This document shows positions 16,167 to 23,920 of a stretch of 64,000 nucleotides of DNA, one piece after another (position 1 is the stretch's first letter; every line of letters begins with the position of its first letter). The position numbers and the translations under genes are program-made. The notes under the pieces are model-generated. The model ran no database searches. It was not told the origin of the DNA and saw nothing but the letters and a program-made list of their open reading frames with translations. Source of the stretch: Micrococcales bacterium KH10 (GTDB taxonomy: Bacteria; Actinomycetota; Actinomycetes; Actinomycetales; Cellulomonadaceae); contig FZPE01000003.1 of the NCBI GenBank assembly GCA_900188465.1, positions 248,001 to 312,000 on the forward strand, read 5' to 3'.

Positions 16167-17528
16167 CTATAGCCCCATAACGGTGCGAGCGATCAGGAAG
16201 TAGACGATGAGGCCCGTGGCATCGACGAAGGTCGAAATGAATGGATTGGAGAACACTGCGGGATCCACCCGGATGAAACGCGCGATCAACGGCATAATGC
16301 CGCCAACCGTTGCCGCCAGCGTGCACACCGCGAGCAGTGTCAGACCGATGACAAGGCCGACTCGCAGGTCATAGATCACACCGGTGAGAACTAATCCGAC
16401 CGCCCCCAGCAGCAAGCCCAGGAGCGCACCGACTCGTGCCTCTCGGCCCAGGACTTTCAGCACATCCCTCGGACGCACATCGTCAAGGGCCAGGGCACGT
16501 ATCACCGTCGACGCGGCCTGATTGCCGGTATTTCCGCCGGTGCCGATCAGCAGCGGCACGAATAACGCCAGGACGGTCATCTGCTGCAAGGTCGCTTCGA
16601 AAACCGACAGCACCTGCACGGTCAAAGTTGCGCCGATGGCAAGCGCGAACAGCCACACGATCCTCGAACGGACGATATCGAACACCGGTGTCGCCAGATA
16701 GGGACGGCGCAGCGGTTCAGCACCACCCTGCCGGGCGGCGTCCTCGCTTTCTTCTCGTTCCAGAATCCTCATCGCATCGTCAATCGTGAAGATTCCCACC
16801 AGGCGGGACTCACTATCGACCACTGGCAGTGCCAGTACTCCCAGATCGGCGCAGCGACGAGCAGCGATCTCCGCGTCCTCGGTTGCAAGCACCGTGTGAG
16901 CTTCATTCATCACCGAATCAACCAATGCCGCATCGTCGGCGCCCAGAAGATCGCGCAGGCTGATAACTCCGACAACACGACGTTCCCGCCCAAGCACGGG
17001 AAGCGTGTAAACGGTCTCGGCATCGTGCACCCGCAATCGAATACGGCGCAATGTCTCACTGACACTCAGCTCAGGATGCGTAGCCACGACTTCAGGACTC
17101 ATCCGCCGTCCCACAGATCCCTGTGGGTAGCCGAGTACCTCCGCGGTGAGCTGACGCTCTCGTTCCGGCAGACCCTGGAGCAACTGTTGGGCAATCGATG
17201 CGGGCAACTCGTCCAGGAGCCATACCCGGTCATCGGGATCCAACTCGGCGAAGATCGCGGCGACCTCGCCATCTTGCAACGCCGCCATCAATTCACTTTG
17301 CAATGGTGGTTCAAGAGCCTCGAAGACTTCGAGAGCACGTTTTTTCGGCAGCAATCGATACACCACCGCACGCTGGTGCACGTTGAGCCGTTCCAACACG
17401 GCAACACTTTGCTGAGTGTCGAGCCTGCCCACCAGCACGGCAAGTCTGGTGAGGTCTCGTCCGTTCACCAACTGCTTGATTGCACCGATGACATCGCTTT
17501 GTACCAGAGTCGAGTTATCCATCATCAC
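16167..17528 (-). CDS. mgtE: MgtE magnesium transporter
   Basis: About 453 residues; the start is one of three adjacent Met codons. Residues 1-130 form the helical MgtE N domain, with repeats such as LERLNVHQRAVVYRLLPKKR. Residues about 135-255 hold a pair of CBS domains (MSPEVVATHPELSVSE, MNEAHTVLATEDAEIAARRC). Five membrane helices follow from about residue 285, with the family pore sequence PLLIGTGGNTGNQAAS. MgtE is a Mg(II) channel whose cytosolic domains close at high Mg. I found no match to the M-box riboswitch upstream, only an inverted repeat at 17562-17607. Confidence 0.93.
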   Translation of the reverse strand: MMMDNSTLVQSDVIGAIKQLVNGRDLTRLAVLVGRLDTQQSVAVLERLNVHQRAVVYRLLPKKRALEVFEALEPPLQSELMAALQDGEVAAIFAELDPDDRVWLLDELPASIAQQLLQGLPERERQLTAEVLGYPQGSVGRRMSPEVVATHPELSVSETLRRIRLRVHDAETVYTLPVLGRERRVVGVISLRDLLGADDAALVDSVMNEAHTVLATEDAEIAARRCADLGVLALPVVDSESRLVGIFTIDDAMRILEREESEDAARQGGAEPLRRPYLATPVFDIVRSRIVWLFALAIGATLTVQVLSVFEATLQQMTVLALFVPLLIGTGGNTGNQAASTVIRALALDDVRPRDVLKVLGREARVGALLGLLLGAVGLVLTGVIYDLRVGLVIGLTLLAVCTLAATVGGIMPLIARFIRVDPAVFSNPFISTFVDATGLIVYFLIARTVMGL

Positions 17529-17998
17529 GAAGTTCTTTCACGTCAGGCATGCGGTCCGCTCCTAGGCGCACCAAAAACAGGCACGGCGTTGGGCAGATGC
17601 CGCCTAGATATGCGGGAAGGGCGGTAATTCGCGCCGGACCACCACGCGATTCCCGTTGCCGCTCAGCGTGAGAAGAGTTCGAAGAAGCGACGGGGCGTGG
17701 CGTCCGGCCTATGACTATCACTGGACATTTCAGCCACTCACCCCGCTTCCTTCGTTCGAGAACAAGTCCACGAATCGCTTTTGCCATCAGTGCCGACGGC
17801 AGTGCTGGACTCCGGGGTCAAGGATAGTTGCTCCAACTGAACTTAACCAAGGCAAGGCCTCAAGGCGCGATTTCTCCCGTTGGCTCTAAACCCGCCTTCG
17901 GTCGCCGATTGTCGGTTTTCTAGCAAAATCCAGTAAAATAAACCCTGGATACTCCCCTAAATTAGTAGGGATTGTTACAACTGAAGGGTAATGACGGT
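17529..17998. other. Intergenic region between mgtE and the TauE/SafE gene
   Basis: About 470 bases without a gene. It contains an inverted repeat, CTAGGCG (17562-17568) and CGCCTAG (17601-17607), in the mgtE leader. It also has an AT-rich stretch from about 17920 ending in the palindrome-like CCCCTAAATTAGTAGGG (17954-17970) before the permease gene. Small frames here lack start signals and recognisable motifs. Confidence 0.5.
17954..17970. promoter_or_regulatory. Imperfect palindrome, candidate operator of TauE/SafE permease
   Basis: CCCCTAAATTAGTAGGG has near-symmetric ends (CCCCTAA against TTAGTAGGG). It lies in an AT-rich stretch about 30 bases before the permease start, where a promoter or repressor site is expected. 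Control by an Rrf2/CymR-type sulfur regulator is a guess. Confidence 0.3.
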
Positions 17999-18997
17999 AT
18001 GGAAATCCCCCTGATGATCGGTGGCCTCATAGTCGGGTTTCTCGTAGGGCTGACCGGCATGGGTGGCGGCGCGTTGATGACACCGATGCTGGTGTTCTTC
18101 TTCAACGTCAACCCGCTGACCGCTATCTCGTCGGATATCGTCGTTAGCCTCTTCATGAAGCCCGCCGGCGCCATCGTCCATATTCGCCGCAAGACCGTCG
18201 ACTGGACCTTGGTCAAATGGCTGTGTATCGGTTCCGTACCCGCTGCCTTCGTCGGAGCGATCGTCATCCAGACCTTCTTCCAAGGCGAAGGGCTTGAGAA
18301 CCAACTCAAGAAGTTCCTTGGCGGAGCACTGCTGATCGCGACCGCAGGGCTCATCATCCGCGCCGTACACGGTATGCTGCGCCGAGCCACGCCGCTCGGC
18401 GAAGGTCCCGTCGCTCCGAGCCGTCCCAAGGGAGTCGTCGTCAAGCCACTGCCGACGCTCATTCTCGGCATCGTCGCCGGACTGATGGTCGGAATCACCT
18501 CGGTCGGCGCCGGTTCGATCATTATCATTGCACTGCTCTTGATGTATCCGGCTTTGAAAGCATCGCAACTCGTCGGCACTGACCTTGTCCAGGCAATCCC
18601 CTTAGTAGCAGCGGCAGCCATCGGTCACCTGTTCTTCGGCGACTTCAATATTTCCGTGGCCGGCTCGTTGCTGATCGGTGCGATTCCAGGTGCCTGGGCC
18701 GGAGCCCAGGTATCGAGTCGCGCACCGGGAGGCGTCATCCGTCGCATCCTGGCAGTGCTGCTGCTCGCATCGGGACTGAAACTACTCGGCGCCTCCAACA
18801 CCTGGGTGCTCATCGCGGCCGGTACCGCTCTGGTGGCTGGCAACATCGCGTGGATTCTGCTGCGTAACAAGGTCACTGCGCGGGTGGCAGTGCGAGCCGC
18901 AACCCAGCGCGAAAAGGAATCGGCCCCATCCAACCCGCAAGGATCGAATGAGGCCGAAGACGACGATGAAGTGACAACGAGCCGGTCAGTGTCCTGA
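17999..18997 (+). CDS. TauE/SafE-family sulfite/organosulfur exporter-like permease
   Basis: 332 residues from ATG 17999, which has AAGGG eight bases upstream. A TTG at 17972 in frame is less likely. There are about eight hydrophobic segments with the family's internal duplication: GFLVGLTGMGGGALMTPMLV near the N-terminus and GLMVGITSVGAGSIIIIALL near residue 165. The C-terminal 45 residues are hydrophilic and acidic. TauE/SafE proteins move sulfite, sulfoacetate or related anions across the membrane; the substrate cannot be read from sequence. Its end overlaps the convergent DUF3467 gene by 12 bases. Confidence 0.82.
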   Translation: MEIPLMIGGLIVGFLVGLTGMGGGALMTPMLVFFFNVNPLTAISSDIVVSLFMKPAGAIVHIRRKTVDWTLVKWLCIGSVPAAFVGAIVIQTFFQGEGLENQLKKFLGGALLIATAGLIIRAVHGMLRRATPLGEGPVAPSRPKGVVVKPLPTLILGIVAGLMVGITSVGAGSIIIIALLLMYPALKASQLVGTDLVQAIPLVAAAAIGHLFFGDFNISVAGSLLIGAIPGAWAGAQVSSRAPGGVIRRILAVLLLASGLKLLGASNTWVLIAAGTALVAGNIAWILLRNKVTARVAVRAATQREKESAPSNPQGSNEAEDDDEVTTSRSVS

Positions 18998-19291
18998 CGC
19001 GGAGCGGCCGTTCTCCTTCTCCCACATCGACAACTGCTGCGTCAGAGCCTTGGCGAGTTCGAAGACCTGCTCTGGTGGGATACGGATACGTGAGACGACT
19101 TTGGCCTGAATCACTTGTACCGGACTGCCGTCCTCGTCCTCTTCGACTTGAGCCGGTCCTTTAGTCGCGACAAAGTCGATGACGAACGATGTGGGTGTGT
19201 GCCACAGTGATGCGAAGTCTGCCGGTACGCCGGTTTCCACTTCATCGGGCAGTTCGATCTGGAATTCGACGTGCTCAGTGTTCTCGCTCAT
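18986..19291 (-). CDS. DUF3467 protein
   Basis: 101 residues. VEFQIELPDEVETGVPADFA, FVIDFVATKGPAQ, and VVSRIRIPPEQVFELAKALTQQL match the DUF3467 pattern: a small beta-rich protein with a C-terminal amphipathic helix. The family occurs in bacteria and archaea without an assigned function. It is a single gene divergent from trmB (79-base gap) and convergent with the TauE/SafE permease, with a 12-base overlap. Confidence 0.8.
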   Translation of the reverse strand: MSENTEHVEFQIELPDEVETGVPADFASLWHTPTSFVIDFVATKGPAQVEEDEDGSPVQVIQAKVVSRIRIPPEQVFELAKALTQQLSMWEKENGRSASGH

Positions 19292-19370
19292 GGCGTCTCC
19301 TTTTGACGTGCGGTCTGCTTTACCTTCGGTTCAAACCCTATACGCCCGATATGCAGGTAGGCTCCCATAA

Positions 19371-20129
19371 ATGACCATGGACACCCAGCAAAATGATGTG
19401 CCCAGTGACGACACCGGTACCGAACGTTCCGTTCCACCGCGCTCCCGGCGCGGCATTCGCTCCTATGTTCAGCGGTCGGCGCGCCTCGGACCGCGTCTGC
19501 AACGCCACTGGGATCAATACGCCGATACGTATCTGATCGATCTGGCCCGCGATGACTCGGCGATGGAGGTCTCCGCGGAGGTCCGGCTCGATCTGGCCAA
19601 GGAATTCGGCCGCACTGCTCCGGTGGTGATGGAAATCGGTTCTGGGCGTGGCGAGATGCTTGCCGCCGCTTGCCAGGCACATCCGGAATGGAACCTGCTC
19701 GGCTGCGAGGTATATCGGCCCGGAGTCGCGGGATTATTGGGACGAGTTGGCCGCCAGGAAGCCACCAACGTTCGCATCGCGCATGCCGACGCAATGACAC
19801 TGCTGCGCGGAGCCATCCCAACGGGCAACCTGGACGAGTTGTGGGTGTTCTTCCCCGACCCGTGGCACAAATCACGCCACCACAAACGTCGCCTCATCAA
19901 CGATGAGTTCGCCGCACTTGCGGCTCGTGCCCTGCGCCCTGGCGGCATATGGCGTGTCGCCACTGATTGGCTCGACTACGCCGGTCAGATCGCCCAGGTC
20001 ATCGAGAACAGCCCTGACTTCGACGGCGGCCTTTCACCACGTTTTGACCTGCGTCCGCTGACCCGATTTGAGGGTAAGGCCCGCGATGAAGGTAGAAGCG
20101 TGAGCGACTTCACGGCCATTCGCCGCTGA
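19371..20129 (+). CDS. trmB: tRNA (guanine-N7)-methyltransferase TrmB
   Basis: 252 residues. Residues 1-30 are a variable tail. The SAM-binding motif VVMEIGSGRGEMLAAACQAHP begins near residue 85 and GCEVYRPGVAGLL carries the acidic SAM ligand. The family signature ELWVFFPDPWHKSRHHKRRL is complete, and ATDWLDYAGQI follows. TrmB makes m7G46 in the variable loop of tRNAs. A short AT-rich sequence resembling a promoter (TAGGCT) lies just before the ATG, and there is no good Shine-Dalgarno, so a leaderless message is possible. Confidence 0.94.
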   Translation: MTMDTQQNDVPSDDTGTERSVPPRSRRGIRSYVQRSARLGPRLQRHWDQYADTYLIDLARDDSAMEVSAEVRLDLAKEFGRTAPVVMEIGSGRGEMLAAACQAHPEWNLLGCEVYRPGVAGLLGRVGRQEATNVRIAHADAMTLLRGAIPTGNLDELWVFFPDPWHKSRHHKRRLINDEFAALAARALRPGGIWRVATDWLDYAGQIAQVIENSPDFDGGLSPRFDLRPLTRFEGKARDEGRSVSDFTAIRR

Positions 20130-20205
20130 CTGACGGCGAATATCGGGCACGATTAAGGTACGGCGATAGTCCGTCGTGCCACATCTTCAAGTTCTGAGGT
20201 TGCCA

Positions 20206-20772
20206 GTGACAGAGACAGTCGATTTCCCTGAGTTCGATCCACGCTCAACCTCGCCGTCCGGCGGTTGGCTCAGCGCAGCCCAGATCCGCGAGATTCGCAC
20301 CCAGTTGCCGATTGTGTACGTCGATGCGGTCCCGGTACGCACGGATTCGGTCGGCGATGTGATCCAGGTCGGCCTGCTGCTGCGCGTGACCGAACACGGG
20401 CAGATCACACGCGCTTTGGTCTCTGGTCGGGTGCTTTATCACGAGCGCATCCGCGATGCACTGCTCCGACACGTTGAAAAAGACCTGGGGCCTATGGCCC
20501 TGCCGACCATTCCTGCCAGTCCGCAGCCCTTTACTGTGGCCGAATACTTCCCCACCCCCGGCATCACACCGTATTACGACCCGCGTCAGCACGCGATCTC
20601 GATGGCATACATCGTCCCGGTACGCGGTGACTGCGCGCCGCAGCAAGATGCTCTGGAACTGTCCTGGCTCACACCAGAGGAAGCCATGCATCCCGACGTG
20701 CTCTCTGAGATGGCGGGCGGCCAGGACGTGCTACTACGCACGGCACTCGCGCACGTTGGGCGGCTTGCCTAG
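20206..20772 (+). CDS. NUDIX-like DUF4916 protein
   Basis: 188 residues from GTG 20206, which has GAGGT upstream; an in-frame GTG at 20176 lacks one. The sequence GGWLSAAQIREIRTQLPIVYVDAVPVR and LLLRVTEHGQITRALVSGRVLYHERIRDALLRHVEKDLG follows the NUDIX fold. The GVLYHERIRDAL... region replaces the strict GX5EX7REUXEEXGU box, as in DUF4916. Hydrolysis of a nucleotide-type pyrophosphate is possible, but the altered box makes it uncertain. It lies 76 bases after trmB in the same direction. Confidence 0.72.
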   Translation: MTETVDFPEFDPRSTSPSGGWLSAAQIREIRTQLPIVYVDAVPVRTDSVGDVIQVGLLLRVTEHGQITRALVSGRVLYHERIRDALLRHVEKDLGPMALPTIPASPQPFTVAEYFPTPGITPYYDPRQHAISMAYIVPVRGDCAPQQDALELSWLTPEEAMHPDVLSEMAGGQDVLLRTALAHVGRLA

Positions 20773-20834
20773 GCTCGAACCAGCAGGATTTTTCCCGAAC
20801 ACGAGCGCCAACACCGACGAGGGAGGCGACAACA

Positions 20835-21989
20835 ATGCGCAGTACCCGATTCGTCACCACTGGCATGGCCGCCGGGCTGGTCGCCGGGGCGGTGCTCCTT
20901 CTTGCTAGTTGTGGCGGTGACACTGCCTCGCAGACTCCCGAGCCGAATCCTGAGATATCGACCCCTGCACCTATGCCGTCTGAGTCGGCGGAATCGTCGG
21001 ATGTGTCGGAGCCTCAACCGGTGCCCGCGCCGGGTGTTACGGTCGGCGCACCTGCCACGGTGACGAACGAACTTACTGCCCCGTGGTCGGTGGCTTTTTA
21101 TGGCGAGATAGCGCTCGTCAATGAACGAGATTCTGCGCGCATCCTAGAAGTCGACGATGCTGGGCATCTGCGTGAGGTTGGCACTGTGGCGCAGGCGTCC
21201 GCGCGCGGCGAAGGCGGACTGCTCGGCATGGCAGTGCAGGACGACTACCTCTATGCGTACTTCACGACCGACCACGATAACCGCATCGAGCGGTACCCGT
21301 TGTCGGGCGACACCGGGTCGCTGGCGCTTGGTTCTGCCGAAGTGCTTCTGGCTGACATTCCGGCTGCGAGTTATCACAACGGCGGGCGCTTAGCCTTTGG
21401 GCCGGACGGCATGATTTACGCCACCACAGGAGATGCTGGTGATACCGGGCTTTCGCAGGACCTCGATTCGCTGGCGGGCAAGATTCTGCGGCTAACTCCC
21501 GACGGCGAAGTGCCGTCCGATAACCCCTTCGATGGCTCCTACATTTACAGTTACGGGCACCGCAATCCGCAAGGGATTGCGTGGGCCGGTGACGGCTCGA
21601 TGTTTGCCAGCGAGTTTGGGCAAAACACGTGGGACGAACTCAACATCATCGAGCCGGGCGGCAATTATGGCTGGCCCATCGTCGAGGGCATTGCCGGGGA
21701 CGAGTCTTATATCGACCCGGTACAACAGTGGGAACCGTCCGAGGCTAGCCCTAGCGGCATCGCAATCGTCGGGGACAGCATCTTCATCGCGAACCTACGC
21801 GGCGAGCGGCTACGCGAAGTGCCGGTGTCTGCGCCGCATAGTTCCGTTAATTACTTTGTTGGCGAATATGGGCGGCTGCGTGATGTTGTGAGCACCCCGG
21901 ACGGCGGCCTGTGGGTGGTCACCAATAACACCGATGGACGAGGCTCGCCCGGCGCCGACGATGACCGCATCCTCAACGTGGCCACGTGA
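20835..21989 (+). CDS. PQQ-type aldose sugar dehydrogenase-like lipoprotein
   Basis: 384 residues. Lipobox LLLASC (Cys26), a Pro/Glu/Ser-rich linker to about residue 75, then a six-bladed propeller of the soluble glucose/sorbosone dehydrogenase (GSDH) family. Family motifs are GEGGLLGMAV, YHNGGRLAFGPDGMIYATTGDAGD, LAGKILRLTPDGEVPSDNPF, YSYGHRNPQGIAW and PGGNYGWP. The His in YHNGG and the Arg in GHRNPQG are the expected cofactor/active-site region. It would oxidise sugars outside the membrane if PQQ is available. A bidirectional terminator follows. AGGGAGG precedes the start. Confidence 0.85.
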   Translation: MRSTRFVTTGMAAGLVAGAVLLLASCGGDTASQTPEPNPEISTPAPMPSESAESSDVSEPQPVPAPGVTVGAPATVTNELTAPWSVAFYGEIALVNERDSARILEVDDAGHLREVGTVAQASARGEGGLLGMAVQDDYLYAYFTTDHDNRIERYPLSGDTGSLALGSAEVLLADIPAASYHNGGRLAFGPDGMIYATTGDAGDTGLSQDLDSLAGKILRLTPDGEVPSDNPFDGSYIYSYGHRNPQGIAWAGDGSMFASEFGQNTWDELNIIEPGGNYGWPIVEGIAGDESYIDPVQQWEPSEASPSGIAIVGDSIFIANLRGERLREVPVSAPHSSVNYFVGEYGRLRDVVSTPDGGLWVVTNNTDGRGSPGADDDRILNVAT

Positions 21990-22023
21990 CCTGCGGTCCG
22001 CCTCCGTGTCTTCTTGAGTCCAT

Positions 22024-22059
22024 ATGGCGGGTACCAGTTTCATTGCTGATACCCGCCAT
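22024..22059. terminator. Bidirectional terminator hairpin
   Basis: ATGGCGGGTA and TACCCGCCAT form a perfect ten-base stem around 16 bases, between the convergent sugar-dehydrogenase gene and the broken secreted-protein gene. Confidence 0.7.
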
Positions 22060-22099
22060 CCGATCGCGCTACGCGCCTTGGTTTAACTCGTCCCTGCTA

Positions 22100-23652
22100 C
22101 TAGTTCACCAAACGCACCTTGTAAGCGATACGCACTGGAGCGAGCGCTTGGTTGCCTTTGAAACGGACAATCACGCGAGCCTTCTTCGCGTTGTTCAGGC
22201 GCTTCACCTTCTTCGTCGCCTTCACTACGATCTTCTTCTTGTACTGGCAGTTGCTCTTGAGCTTGACCTTCGTCTTGGCGATCTTGGCGAACTTACCCTT
22301 CTTCTTCGCCTGGATAGTCACGATCATGTTGCCCTTGCACGCCTGCTTACGTTTGACGTGCTTCGGGATACTCAGTTTTCCCTTGACCCGCAGCACATAC
22401 TTCTTCTTTTTCTTCACCAGCCCCTTGCCCTACACGGGTGGTTTATTACCTAGTGACGGTGCAGGTGGGTTCGAGGTATTGGTGCCAGGGTTGTTCGGCT
22501 GTGACGGATCCTGGATGTTCTGATTGGCGGTGGTGCAGTGCAGCAGTGCGCCTCCGGCACCCGCCACAACTGCGTGACTGTTGCTAGCGAACGCAACCGC
22601 CTTCCAGTCGTTGGCGTTCAGCGCGCCAGTCGCCGCAAGACTCTCGGCGTGGGTGCCGTTCTTGGTGCGCTCAATCAGACCTCCGTCACCGACGATGTAG
22701 AACCAGCCATTTGGTGACGCTTTCAGATCCGCAATCTCTTTGGTGTTGTCATGCCCCTGGTTGCGACCAGCGTAGATGCGTGAACTCCACTGGTTCGTGC
22801 TGTAGGTCCAGTTCGTGTAGTGCGCAGTCGTCGAGGCCGAACTTCGACGTTGTGGATTCGTTGGATCGATGGCGATCAAGACACCGGAGGGGTTGTAGTC
22901 CGAACCGGCCTGAGTGACAGTGCTCACCGTAGTTAGGCCATCAGTAGACCCCTGCAGAGTGTTAGTGACCGCTCGGCCGTGTAGCCATACCAAGGCTGGG
23001 TTGGAAGTGGTCAGCACATCGTAGAACGACACAGCGGACAAGCAGGTACCGTCGGCAGGGTTCTGCATATCGGCCCACGTGACGCCACCATCGGTTGTCT
23101 TCAGCGCATAACGAGCGTGCTCTGCCGCCACAACGGTCTTTTGATTACCCACCACGTAGCCGACTGTGTCTCGCTCGCCCACGCCACTGCTGAGAACTCA
23201 ACGTTGGTGACCGGGCCAGCCGCGAGGTCTGGTGACTGAGCGGTGCAGTTGCTTCCGCTGCCTCGCGATGCCACTGTCGCCGTCGAGAGATCTGGTCGGG
23301 TCCAGGTGGTGCCGTCGTAAACGTAGAGTTCGCCGTCATCATCGCCGGTGCCAATCGCAAACGTCCGTGTGCCGGACGGATTCAATTCTAGTTCGGTGAA
23401 GTTCGCAACCGTGGGTGAATTGGTGATTGCGAATGTCCCGTTTACTGAGCCGACCGCTAACTGACCGCCACTGGTCGCGTACGCGATCGTACTGCCTTTG
23501 TAGTCCACCGCCGCGATCTGGTGGGTGGTCCCTGAGTTCAGTAGTGTCCAGCTCGGTGCGGCGTGTGCCGATGGTACGGCCGCCAGCCCTGTGATGCACA
23601 GTGTCGCGACAGTTCCGAGCGCCCCTATTCTTGTTTTCGTCCCAACTCGCAT
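22100..23652 (-). pseudogene. Secreted propeller-like protein, broken by a frameshift and an in-frame stop
   Basis: Frame one starts at 23652 with a signal peptide (LCITGLAAVPSAHA) and reads to about 23180. There the sense switches to a second frame (GERDTVGYVVGNQKTVVAAE, then KTTDGGVTW, a BNR/YCF48-type repeat) that runs to a TAG at 22430-22432. The same second frame continues past the TAG for 110 codons into a lysine-rich domain (KLSIPKHVKRKQACKG; two Cys) ending at 22100, of a type seen at the C-terminus of secreted actinobacterial proteins. One gene of about 517 codons therefore carries two lesions. They could be real decay, phase-variable or recoded sites, or sequencing errors. The intact protein would be exported; function unknown. 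Confidence 0.7.
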
Positions 23653-23920
23653 TGGCCGTCATCCCCATCCAAATGGTCCTTGTCAGCCCACGCAGTGCGA
23701 CTGACCGTCATCTATCGCTGTTTCATTGCCTACGTCCACCCAACACTACGGCCGATGAGACAGGAACATATATACTCGAAAGTTGCAGCGTATTACCCAA
23801 AGCGCGGCGCGCATCCGCCACTTCGTCGCGATCACCGTGAACCGTCACAGTTTTCGTGCGCCGTCCTCGTGTACTAGGCAGACTCACGAAATCCGCGACG
23901 GTTGACGAAAAGGGCTGGGG
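23653..23920. other. Intergenic region upstream of the broken secreted-protein gene
   Basis: 268 bases. It must contain the leftward promoter of the secreted-protein gene. It also follows the end of the ABC-F gene. No tRNA, clear hairpin or convincing small gene was seen. Confidence 0.4.

Noticed and set aside
17515-17787. A 90-codon minus-strand frame upstream of mgtE
   Set aside because: It overlaps the mgtE start, ends in frame-unrelated Pro/Arg-rich sequence and has no ribosome binding site; the region fits a promoter and leader.
22025-22100. Possible small gene between the sugar dehydrogenase and the broken secreted-protein gene
   Set aside because: The interval is occupied by the ten-base-stem terminator hairpin; no start signal was found.
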